A stretch of DNA of 5,587 nt from Bacillota bacterium (GCA_021820675.1 JAKADI010000159.1:1-5587), one strand, 5' to 3'. Counted from the stretch's first letter, positions 1 to 5,470 are shown. Numbers and translations are program-made. Notes: a model not told the origin generated them from the sequence alone.

Positions 1-110
1 ATGCCATGCCGCACATCCAAAAATTGAGTGCCGGGGTAATGGTCCTGGCGAGCGGTTATCTCTTTTGGTACTGGATTGCCGGCCCTGGATTTCACACCAT
101 ATTGGGTTAA
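1..110 (+). CDS. CcdA/DsbD-type cytochrome c biogenesis membrane protein, C-terminal fragment
   Basis: The frame entering at base 3 reads about 35 codons to a TAA at 108-110, so only the C-terminus is present. The visible residues run from AMPHIQKLSAG into a hydrophobic helix (roughly VMVLASGYLFWYWIAG) and a short tail. A basic loop followed by a terminal helix of the form 'sAGvmvlasGylfwYW' is how CcdA-family proteins end. That family moves reducing equivalents from cytoplasmic thioredoxin across the membrane to extracytoplasmic thiol proteins. The call is supported by the next gene in the same direction, a membrane-anchored protein with a TlpA/ResA-like thioredoxin domain, which is the classic CcdA partner. 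The catalytic cysteines lie upstream of the window, so the family call rests on the tail and the neighbourhood. Another polytopic membrane protein is possible. Confidence 0.6.
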   Translation, partial: AMPHIQKLSAGVMVLASGYLFWYWIAGPGFHTILG

Positions 111-117
111 GGTTGCT

Positions 118-146
118 TGGTCACAGTCAGTGAACCACCGTATGAT
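118..146 (+). promoter_or_regulatory. Possible promoter of the Sco-TlpA fusion gene
   Basis: A TATGAT box (141-146, five of six matches to TATAAT) lies 17 bases after TGGTCA (118-123, four of six to TTGACA). It is in the gap after the ccdA-like stop and about 40 bases before the fusion gene's ATG. It could give the fusion gene its own transcript in addition to read-through from ccdA. The -35 is weak, so this is tentative. Confidence 0.35.
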
Positions 147-186
147 AAAAACATTTGAGTAGCGCGATCAGAATAAGGAGAAAAAC

Positions 187-1383
187 ATGCGCAACAAAAA
201 CATCCTGCTGTGGGCGGTCTCCACCGCCGTTATATTTGTCGTTGTCGGGGTAGCGTGGATAGCTTGGCATGTTACCAGTCAGTTTCATCCGATAACCGCG
301 GCACGACGCGCGTCAATTTCCCCATCTGTTAGCCAAGCGGCGGCCCAGGTGGACAATGGTGTCTCGATTCCAGGGAAAATTGCCCCGAATTTCTCCCTCA
401 CCAACCAATTCGGACATAGGGAAAGCCTTAAATCGTTTCGCGGAAAAGTTGTGGTCCTGAGTTTCATTGACAGCCGCTGTACGACCATATGCCCTTTAAC
501 TGCGGTAGTGTTCCGTAATGTGCAATATGATCTCGGGGCACAAAACAAACACGTGGTCTTTGTCGCAGTCAATGCCAACCCTATCCACACCTCAATCAAC
601 GCGGTCTATCAGTGGTCTAAGAGCCATCATATGTTGCACGCCTGGCAGTTCTTGACAGGTTCTAGCACCTCATTAAAAACAATTTGGGCCCACTATTATG
701 TCGATTCGCAGGTGCTAAAAGGGGGAAGTGTTAGCCATATTCCGGCCGTCTACGTCATTGGCCCCCGCGGCCGTGAACGCTGGATGTATTTGAATTCCGC
801 CTCTGCCAACTCCATCGCTATTGGTTTGCAAGTGCGCAATTTACTGACCCATATTGTTCCCCGACTCCCGAATCATGCTAAGGTTCCCATTCCCCCATAC
901 CGTCACATTGTATACCTAGCGGGCCCGATGGGCCCCTCGCGATTGCAGGGCCGATCCTTTACACTGCCAGCGATCATGCCTGGCGGGCACATCCACAATC
1001 TGAGCGTAGGCACTTCTAGGCAAGCGAACCATGCTACCCTTCTGGAGTTTTTTGCCACTTGGTGTCCAGACTGCCAAGAGGAAATGCCCATTTTGAAACG
1101 ATACACCCAGATGGCTAACCATCACGCCTACTGGCCCCGGGTTGTTGCCGTCGATTTAAGCCAATCTGAATCTTCGACCGAGCAGGTGGTTGCGTATGCT
1201 CATAATAATCGGTTGCCGTTTCCCGTGGCCCTTGACTCTCATGGCACCGTCTCCAATGAATTTGGGGTGAGCGGCATTCCCACTCAGGTCTTAGTGTCTT
1301 CCCAAGGAAAAATTCTGTGGTATCACATGGGCCCCATCCCGTTGTCGTCGCTCATGCGGCACCTACGCCTCAACAACAAATAA
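187..1383 (+). CDS. Membrane-anchored Sco1/SenC - TlpA-type thioredoxin fusion protein
   Basis: This 398-residue protein is probably a copper-chaperone and thiol-reductase hybrid acting outside the cytoplasmic membrane. The N-terminus (MRNKN, then a hydrophobic helix at about residues 7-27) is an uncleaved-looking anchor, followed by a linker rich in Ala and Ser. Residues about 60-225 form a Sco1/SenC domain, with the copper motif C98-TTI-C102-P and the distal ligand His184 in SVSHIPAVYVIGPRG. Residues about 252-395 form a second redoxin of the TlpA/ResA type, with W292-C293-PD-C296 and the cis-proline region GIPT (Pro365). In the family, Sco delivers copper to the CuA site of cytochrome oxidase, and TlpA-like proteins keep Sco and CuA cysteines reduced; doing both in one chain is inferred. 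The ATG has AAGGAG at 175-180, six bases upstream. The preceding ccdA-like gene would supply electrons. Both active sites look intact, and a stem-loop follows the stop. Confidence 0.88.
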   Translation: MRNKNILLWAVSTAVIFVVVGVAWIAWHVTSQFHPITAARRASISPSVSQAAAQVDNGVSIPGKIAPNFSLTNQFGHRESLKSFRGKVVVLSFIDSRCTTICPLTAVVFRNVQYDLGAQNKHVVFVAVNANPIHTSINAVYQWSKSHHMLHAWQFLTGSSTSLKTIWAHYYVDSQVLKGGSVSHIPAVYVIGPRGRERWMYLNSASANSIAIGLQVRNLLTHIVPRLPNHAKVPIPPYRHIVYLAGPMGPSRLQGRSFTLPAIMPGGHIHNLSVGTSRQANHATLLEFFATWCPDCQEEMPILKRYTQMANHHAYWPRVVAVDLSQSESSTEQVVAYAHNNRLPFPVALDSHGTVSNEFGVSGIPTQVLVSSQGKILWYHMGPIPLSSLMRHLRLNNK

Positions 1384-1406
1384 CCGTCCCTGATAAGGGA
1401 CGGTTT
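1382..1406 (+). terminator. Stem-loop terminator after the Sco-TlpA gene
   Basis: AACCGTCCC (1382-1390) and GGGACGGTT (1397-1405) form a perfect 9-bp stem around the six-base loop TGATAA. The stem begins inside the stop codon. The T run on the + strand is short (TTT then G), so termination may be modest. Read on the - strand the stem is followed by TTATTTGTTG, so it could also stop transcription arriving from the convergent thiolase gene. Confidence 0.65.
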
Positions 1407-1571
1407 GACAAAAGTTATCGGCCGGTGCGCGTTCGCTATAGGCTTTAGGCTCTCCCAGCAATAATGGGGAGTGGGCAGATCTTTAACGGTGACAATGGCG
1501 GCGCCACCTTATGGGAAGTGGAGAAGCGGACAGCGGCAAGAGTTTGAATTCCCAAAGCAGGGTAAGATCGT

Positions 1572-1590
1572 GAGTGCCGTGGTGGCACCT
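1572..1590 (-). other. Short hairpin after the thiolase stop, weak terminator candidate
   Basis: Just beyond the thiolase stop, GTGCC and GGCAC (1574-1578 and 1584-1588) form a 5-bp stem around a 5-base loop. No T run follows on the - strand, so it is a poor intrinsic terminator; the stronger stem at 1382-1406 may do that job. The rest of 1407-1597 shows no gene. Confidence 0.2.
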
Positions 1591-1597
1591 GCCCTTC

Positions 1598-2761
1598 TTA
1601 TAACCGCTCAATGACCGTGGCATTCGCCATTCCTCCGCCTTCGCAAATGGCCACCAGACCATAGTGTCCTTGTTTCTGCTCTAAGGCGTTCAGCAACGTG
1701 GCCATAATCCGGGTTCCCGTGGCTCCCAAGGGATGGCCTAACGCGATTGCGCCACCATTCACATTAACTTTGTCCCAAGCAACGTCCATTTCCTGTTGCC
1801 AGGCCAGGACAACGGATGCAAAAGCTTCATTCACCTCAAACAAATCAATTTGATCGATGCTCAGCCCGCACCGATCGAGAACTTTTCGGGTGGCGGGAAT
1901 AGGACCCGTAAGCATGGTGATGGGATCGACGCCGACTTGGGCAAAGGAGACGAATCGCGCCCGGGGTCGTAGTCCCAGCTGCTCGGCGAGGTCTCGCCTC
2001 ATCACCAGCGTCGCGCTGGCTCCATCGGAAATTTGACTGGCGTTGCCGGCAGTGATAACTTCTAAATCCGGAAAGGCCGGAGGAAGACTGCGCATCTTCT
2101 CCAAAGTGGTGTCAGGGCGAATGCCTTCGTCGCGAAGTATCTCGGTTCCATCAGGAAGAGGAACGGGTACCAGTTCCCGTGCAAAAAGCCCCGCTTCTTG
2201 CGCGTTGTGGGCACGGCGGTGGCTTTCGAGGCCGAATTGGTCGAGATCTTGCCGAGTCAGATTCCATTGTTTCGCAATGAGTTCCGCGCCTAAAGCCTGA
2301 TCAAAAAATTGACGGTTGTACTTGTCCAGAGGGTAACGACGGCGTAGGGCTTCGGTCACGGGAAACCCTTGGACTTGAACGGTACTCATCATAGGAACTC
2401 GGGACATGGACTCGACTCCGGCTGCGATAGCAATATCATAAGAGCCAGCCAAGACGCCCTGTGCGGCAAAATGCACAGCCTGCAAACTCGATCCGCATTG
2501 CCGATCAATCGTGACCGCCGGCACTGACTCTGGCAACCCTGCAGATAGCCAGGCATTGCGGCCGATATTCACCGCTTGTTCGCCCACTTGGTCAACACAG
2601 CCTACAATGACGTCATCCACCAATTCCGGATTTAAATGATTGCGCTCGATAATCTGCCGTAACACGCCAGCTAGTAAGTCGATAGGATGTACTGCCGCTA
2701 AACGTCCACGGCGTCGGCCAATAGGTGTCCTTATGGCATCGACAATAACAGCATCTATCAT
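1598..2761 (-). CDS. Thiolase (acetyl-CoA C-acyltransferase, FadA-like)
   Basis: This 387-residue protein has the usual length of a biosynthetic or degradative thiolase, which joins or cleaves acyl-CoA and acetyl-CoA in the cytoplasm. It opens with the standard DAIRTPIGRRRGRL. The nucleophilic Cys89 sits in DRQCGSSLQAV, and the family motif AAGVESMSRVPM follows at 113-124. The motif NEAF is at 311-314. The catalytic histidine is His343 in GGAIALGHPLGATG, and the second catalytic cysteine is Cys373 in CEGGGMANATVIERL. The CEGGGMANAT ending and GVDP..M..GPIPATRK are more like FadA-type beta-oxidation thiolases than PhaA, but the direction and chain length cannot be read from sequence. The start is supported by GGGAGG (2771-2776 on the - strand) nine bases before ATG. 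The gene stands alone, with no beta-oxidation neighbours in the window. Its 5' leader contains the interleaved repeats at 2785-2843. Confidence 0.93.
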   Translation of the reverse strand: MIDAVIVDAIRTPIGRRRGRLAAVHPIDLLAGVLRQIIERNHLNPELVDDVIVGCVDQVGEQAVNIGRNAWLSAGLPESVPAVTIDRQCGSSLQAVHFAAQGVLAGSYDIAIAAGVESMSRVPMMSTVQVQGFPVTEALRRRYPLDKYNRQFFDQALGAELIAKQWNLTRQDLDQFGLESHRRAHNAQEAGLFARELVPVPLPDGTEILRDEGIRPDTTLEKMRSLPPAFPDLEVITAGNASQISDGASATLVMRRDLAEQLGLRPRARFVSFAQVGVDPITMLTGPIPATRKVLDRCGLSIDQIDLFEVNEAFASVVLAWQQEMDVAWDKVNVNGGAIALGHPLGATGTRIMATLLNALEQKQGHYGLVAICEGGGMANATVIERL

Positions 2762-2784
2762 TGCTCAAATCCTCCCTCATTGTG

Positions 2785-2843
2785 TAGTCATGGAGTACTC
2801 TCCACTTATGCCGTAGTCCATGACTATGCGTTCGGCATAAGTG
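2785..2843. repeat. Two interleaved perfect inverted repeats in the thiolase leader
   Basis: TAGTCATGGA (2785-2794) is the exact reverse complement of TCCATGACTA (2817-2826), and CACTTATGCCG (2803-2813) is the exact reverse complement of CGGCATAAGTG (2833-2843). The arms alternate in the order A-B-A'-B', so the two stems (10 and 11 bp) cannot nest: they either exclude each other or form an H-type pseudoknot. The arm centres of each pair lie about 30-32 bases apart, close to three DNA turns. The element begins nine bases upstream of the thiolase ribosome binding site. It may be a pair of overlapping operators or a switchable leader RNA. A TTGACA (2863-2868, - strand) lies just upstream, but no good -10 stands at the usual distance. 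Confidence 0.7.
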
Positions 2844-3300
2844 AGCCTTTTCGGAATAGCCTTGTCAAAACAACCTGGAATCATTTCGGTGATGGGAGAC
2901 TTTGCCAAATGTTAACACCGGTAGTTCGTCAGGTTGCAGACTTCAGACTCGCGCATGAAAATGGGTCCTGGCCGGTTCAGGTTCATCGAGAGCCGCTATG
3001 ATGGGGGCACCCTAACTTGGGACGAACCACCCGTGTTGAGAGGACGGCTTGTCAGGCAATATCGCGCGAGAAGATGGCATGCCAAAGACTCAAGACTTAT
3101 ACTCCCTCAAAATATTCTCGGTCAACTAACGTGCAACGCCGGGTCTCCCCAAGGTACTTAGGCTAAGTTCTATCCACAAAGCGATGGATTGGGCGTGAGA
3201 CGCGGGACAGTATGAGATCCGATGAGCACGGTAAAGCCCAGTGCACTGATGTCTTAGCGTTCCAGCCATCTCCTTTGACGCAGTGATTAGCTAAGTGCTC
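2844..3300. other. Gene-less stretch between the thiolase and MFS genes
   Basis: No reading frame here has both a credible ribosome binding site and a recognisable protein. The only local symmetry worth noting is a 10-base palindrome TGGCATGCCA (3075-3084) and a short AGCCG/CGGCT pair (2991-2995 and 3045-3049) enclosing about 50 bases. I see no insertion-sequence ends, tRNA, or known riboswitch core. It may be decayed coding or intron sequence or a regulatory region. Confidence 0.4.
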
Positions 3301-3307
3301 CTAATAG

Positions 3308-3326
3308 TATAATTCAATTAATTGAA
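3308..3326. promoter_or_regulatory. TATAAT box fused to a 14-base palindrome, operator candidate
   Basis: TATAAT (3308-3313, + strand) runs directly into the perfect palindrome TTCAATTAATTGAA (3313-3326). The core CAATTAATTG is the kind of site bound by MarR-family regulators such as OhrR (known pattern TACAATT-AATTGTA), though the outer bases differ. No good -35 stands 17 bases upstream (GATTAG), so the promoter is tentative. A transcript would run into the hairpin-rich stretch 3371-3543, not into a known gene. Confidence 0.35.
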
Positions 3327-3370
3327 ACTCGACAGTATTGCCGGATGCAAAAATTGCGATCCTATCGATG

Positions 3371-3543
3371 ACCACGGAAGTGGTGTCAAGGCACCGCCGA
3401 TCAGAGGTCGATGGCGGCATTATGATATCCTTCTCCGGCCGGGATCGGCGAATGGGGAGTCGGGAATCGCATCCCGGCTCCATGGGGCGAAAGCCACCTC
3501 TGAGCAGCCGAATCCTGTGAGGACGGCAGGTTCCAAAAGGACC
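3371..3543 (+). other. Hairpin-rich stretch, possible structured RNA of unknown type
   Basis: Read on the + strand, several short stems follow one another. ACCAC-GGAA-GTGGT is at 3371-3384. CCGCC-GATC-AGA-GGTC then GGCGG, with a 3-base bulge, is at 3394-3417. GCCG-GGAT-CGGC is at 3438-3449. A 10-bp stem with one G.U pair (3456-3465 with 3472-3481) encloses ATCGCA. GGC-GAAA-GCC is at 3486-3495. GCCG-AA-TCCT-GTG-AGGA-CGGC is at 3507-3527, and GGTTCC-AAAA-GGACC with one bulge at 3529-3543. Several loops are GNRA-like tetraloops. I recognise no RNA family. It lies just downstream of the MFS gene on the other strand, so it might instead be structured 3' sequence of that transcript. In G+C-rich DNA some such stems arise by chance; the 10-bp one is the most persuasive. 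Confidence 0.3.
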
Positions 3544-3576
3544 GAGGGAAGCCGAAAGAGATTACCGGAGATTGTT

Positions 3577-4776
3577 CTAACCAGGAATACTGGCGAATAC
3601 GAAAAATGCCAAGGCAGCGACGATAGACCCCGTAAGGAACATGACCTGGGCTCCTGAGACCTGCCAAAGAAGCCCAGCGCTCAAGGAGGCCACAAGCTGT
3701 AAAATTCCGGTGATCGCACTCAGAGTGCCTAAACCGGTCCCGCGCTGCTGCCGATTAAGGAGTTGCGCGGCATACACTTTTTCATTGCCCTCGATTAGGG
3801 CGATGAACACACCATATAGAGCCATTAAGGGCCATATCCATTCCGGATTCCGCGCCTCGGCAAAGCCAAGATATGTTAAAGGCAGTAGCGCAAAACCTAC
3901 CAACAGAACAGGACGTTTTCCGATGCGGTCAGCCAACCTTCCAGTGGGCACGGATAGTGCGCTGGCTACGCCGTTCATTAAAAAATAGGCCAGGGGTATT
4001 AAGGCGGTACGCAGTCCAAGGGACTGCGCTCGAAGGACCAAAAAGCCTTGAGAGAAGGTTGCCAAAGCCAGGAACCCGGCAATTACGGTAAATCGGCGAA
4101 AGGACAACGGAAGGTTTGCAAGACTCAATTTAGGCCGAGACTGCATCGTGTTGGACGTACTTCTTTCTTCCCTTAAGGTGACCAATAGCATGACCGCTGC
4201 CAAACCCGGAATGAGGGTAAGAGCAAAGACGGTGCGAATGCTGTTATGAAAGAAAAACAGAATTGCCGTCGCTGTCAATGGCCCGAGGGCAGCACCGAGT
4301 TCATCCATCGCCCGGCGAAATCCGAAAGCACGGCCGCGGTTGCCAGGACTTGTCACGTCTGCTAGCAGGGCATCGCGTGGGGCGGCGCGAAATCCCTTAC
4401 CGGTCCGTTCTAACGCGCGGATGAGAAATACCTGGCCCCATGCTGTTGATAACGCTAGCAATGGCTTAGAAAGGTTAGAAATAGCATAGCCAGCTACCAT
4501 GAGTCTGATGCGGTGCCCCAGATGGTCGGATAGCCAGCCAGAAAAAACCTTTAAGATGCCGGCGATACCTGATCCAACCCCTTCGATAAGGCCAAACAGC
4601 CAAACGGGAGCGCCTAACACATTTGTAAGAAATAGCGGTAATAACGGGCCAATCATCTGGGTAGACAGATCGGTGCACAAACTAACCAAGCCCAGCGTGA
4701 TGACCACGCGAGGAAGGTTGGATGCGGGGCCAGTTTGCGCGGATGTATGATGTCGCACTAGCACTTCTCCATTCAT
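3577..4776 (-). CDS. Major facilitator superfamily transporter
   Basis: This 399-residue polytopic membrane protein has the length and layout of a 12-helix MFS carrier. The cytoplasmic-loop motif A appears in both halves: GWLSDHLGHRIRL (80-92) between helices 2 and 3, and GRLADRIGKRPVL (279-291) in the matching place of the second half. The first half also carries TDLSTQMIGPLLPLFL (35-50) and GKGFRAAPRDALLAD (126-140), features of a bacterial MFS subgroup of unassigned substrate; drug or metabolite export is only a guess. A hydrophilic loop at about 201-228 separates the halves. The start is uncertain. The ATG at 4776 has no well-placed ribosome binding site, whereas the GTG at 4758 (codon 7) is preceded by GGAG at 8-base spacing, giving a 393-residue protein with the same helices. 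The stop is TAG. It lies 213 bases downstream of the glutaredoxin gene on the same strand, so co-transcription is possible. Confidence 0.9.
   Translation of the reverse strand: MNGEVLVRHHTSAQTGPASNLPRVVITLGLVSLCTDLSTQMIGPLLPLFLTNVLGAPVWLFGLIEGVGSGIAGILKVFSGWLSDHLGHRIRLMVAGYAISNLSKPLLALSTAWGQVFLIRALERTGKGFRAAPRDALLADVTSPGNRGRAFGFRRAMDELGAALGPLTATAILFFFHNSIRTVFALTLIPGLAAVMLLVTLREERSTSNTMQSRPKLSLANLPLSFRRFTVIAGFLALATFSQGFLVLRAQSLGLRTALIPLAYFLMNGVASALSVPTGRLADRIGKRPVLLVGFALLPLTYLGFAEARNPEWIWPLMALYGVFIALIEGNEKVYAAQLLNRQQRGTGLGTLSAITGILQLVASLSAGLLWQVSGAQVMFLTGSIVAALAFFVFASIPG
4767..4770 (-). promoter_or_regulatory. Ribosome binding site favouring the GTG start of the MFS gene
   Basis: GGAG on the - strand lies eight bases before the in-frame GTG at 4756-4758. 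The longer ATG start (4774-4776) has only CCGGGACC directly in front of it, too close to serve. This favours translation from GTG. Confidence 0.5.
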
Positions 4777-4868
4777 GGTCCCGGAGTCTGGGCCGGGCTA
4801 AAGGTTCATGCGCCACACTACGATAAACGGTACGATGAAGCGCCATGGATGATGTTATGAAGCCAGAT

Positions 4869-4895
4869 TGGGGTCACACAAAAGGTGCAACCCCA
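4869..4895. other. Stem-loop between the glutaredoxin and MFS genes
   Basis: TGGGGT (4869-4874) pairs with ACCCCA (4890-4895), and CAC (4875-4877) with GTG (4885-4887), leaving a 7-base loop and a 2-base bulge. No T run follows on either strand, so it is not a standard terminator. It could be a processing or attenuating structure between two same-strand genes. The rest of 4777-4989 shows nothing recognisable. Confidence 0.35.
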
Positions 4896-4989
4896 TGGTG
4901 GATATTGCCTCCGAATCTGCCGCAAGAAGCTTAGGCCAATGAAGGTGACATGATTTGTTGGCTAGTTGGCCCGCGGAGCTCAGGTTGGA

Positions 4990-5235
4990 TTAGGATAAAT
5001 GGAGATGTTCTTTCAACTTTCCAGCTTGAAAGCCGACCACGACATGCCGTTGCCCTGTGCCATCCTCAATAACCGTCGTGGGTGTAGATTGCGAACCTAA
5101 TGCCACGACCTCGTCTATGTATGATGCGTCGTTACGAATGTTGCGTTCTTCAAATTCCACGTTCTGCTGGGAAAGCCACGCTTTCTCCTCCATGCAGGCG
5201 TGTCATCCTGGTTGCGTGTAGACAATGACTTTCAT
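4990..5235 (-). CDS. Glutaredoxin-like selenoprotein (in-frame TGA as selenocysteine, UxxC active site)
   Basis: Read from the ATG at 5233-5235, the frame gives MKVIVYTQPG, then TGA (5203-5205), then HACMEEKAWLSQQ and onward to a TAA at 4990-4992: 81 codons, the normal size of NrdH/Grx-type glutaredoxins. The TGA takes the place of the first cysteine of the CxxC active site, giving U11-H-A-C14. The rest of the fold is intact: beta strand 1, the helix after the active site, the cis-proline TPT at residues 51-53, and the late glycine motif VVVGF followed by KLKEHL. AGGAGG (5245-5250) lies nine bases before this ATG, and a good promoter lies further upstream. The later ATG (5193) has no ribosome binding site and would give a 67-residue protein without strand 1 or the active site. 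The role would be cytoplasmic thiol-disulfide exchange with enhanced nucleophilicity from selenium. Alternatives are a nonsense mutation (TGC to TGA) or a sequencing error. Selenocysteine is inferred; the reading frame and position are seen. Confidence 0.8.
5169..5188 (-). promoter_or_regulatory. Candidate bacterial SECIS hairpin after the TGA codon
   Basis: On the - strand GAAAGC (5185-5180) and GCTTTC (5176-5171) form a perfect 6-bp stem around the loop GTG. It extends by two G-C pairs (GG at 5188-5187 with CC at 5170-5169) if A5186 is bulged. The hairpin starts 14 bases after the TGA and its loop 23 bases after. A G at the first loop position and a TGA-to-loop spacing of about 16-37 bases are the published features of bacterial SECIS elements, which recruit SelB with Sec-tRNA. 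A competing stem CACGC (directly after TGA) with GCGTG also exists. Confidence 0.55.
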
Positions 5236-5244
5236 CCCATTTCG

Positions 5245-5250
5245 CCTCCT
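5245..5250 (-). promoter_or_regulatory. Ribosome binding site fixing the glutaredoxin start
   Basis: A perfect AGGAGG on the - strand, nine bases before the ATG at 5233-5235. A nearer ATG (5238-5240) opens a frame that stops after two codons (ATG GGA TGA). This site therefore decides for the frame that reads into the TGA and the glutaredoxin body. Confidence 0.8.
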
Positions 5251-5262
5251 ATATAGATTGCT

Positions 5263-5278
5263 TTTCTTGTTTAAGAAA
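5263..5278. promoter_or_regulatory. Inverted repeat at the glutaredoxin transcription start, possible operator
   Basis: TTTCTT (5263-5268) and AAGAAA (5273-5278) are exact reverse complements around a 4-base spacer. The repeat begins one base downstream of the -10 box on the - strand, so it covers the expected start of transcription, a normal place for a repressor site. It could also be a simple leader hairpin. Confidence 0.35.
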
Positions 5279-5279
5279 C

Positions 5280-5308
5280 ATGATAGGGATTCTGGAAGTG
5301 CTTGTCTA
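5280..5308 (-). promoter_or_regulatory. Promoter of the glutaredoxin gene
   Basis: On the - strand TAGACA (5308-5303, five of six to TTGACA) is followed after exactly 17 bases by TATCAT (5285-5280, five of six to TATAAT). It lies about 45 bases upstream of the ATG. A promoter this good in front of a perfect ribosome binding site argues that the TGA-containing gene is expressed and not a relic. Confidence 0.65.
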
Positions 5309-5415
5309 ATATTATGGCTCATGGAGAAATTTATCTTCGGTTTAGGTGAAGTCGTCCGCACCCTGTGCAGAGCGTTAAAAAATCGGCGTCAGTTACAGGA
5401 CCAAATGTTCGTATC

Positions 5416-5444
5416 TTGACAATATGTTCGTAAGAGCGTAATAT
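5416..5444 (+). promoter_or_regulatory. Promoter of the tRNA-Arg gene
   Basis: A perfect TTGACA (5416-5421) is followed after 17 bases by TAATAT (5439-5444, four of six to TATAAT). It ends 26 bases before the mature tRNA, a usual distance for a short 5' leader. A 9-base direct repeat ATGTTCGTA (5405-5413 and 5424-5432) brackets the -35 box. Confidence 0.65.
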
Positions 5445-5470
5445 TAATCGTTGTGCAAGGTCAAGAATCT

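Noticed and set aside
2989..3050. Group II intron domain V-like words (GAGAGCCG and GTTGAGAGGACGG)
   Set aside because: The bases between do not form the expected domain V helix with its bulge and tetraloop, and no reverse transcriptase or exon junction is present.
2780..3161. Two overlapping open frames on the + strand (2780-3001 and 2934-3161)
   Set aside because: No ribosome binding sites, no recognisable motifs; the first begins inside the thiolase leader.
3371..3560. Known riboswitch or T-box leader
   Set aside because: No cobalamin, SAM, TPP or T-box core consensus is visible, and no gene follows in the same direction.
3322..3657. 111-codon open frame on the + strand
   Set aside because: It would start at a TTG without a ribosome binding site, has a composition unlike a protein family I know, and overlaps the 3' end of the MFS gene on the other strand.
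4990..5193. A 67-residue glutaredoxin starting at the ATG at 5193
   Set aside because: It has no ribosome binding site, and it lacks strand 1 and the first active-site position. The in-frame upstream extension through TGA supplies all of these.
5203..5205. UGA read as Trp or a genome-wide reassigned stop
   Set aside because: All Trp codons seen in the thiolase, MFS and Sco-TlpA genes are TGG and none of those genes has an internal TGA. Trp in the first position of a glutaredoxin CxxC would make no sense.
5225..5419. 64-codon open frame on the + strand
   Set aside because: It is antisense to the glutaredoxin start and promoter, with no ribosome binding site.
5405..5432. LexA/DinR box from the GTTCG words
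   Set aside because: The two GTTCG copies are direct repeats; a LexA site needs CGAAC facing GTTCG.
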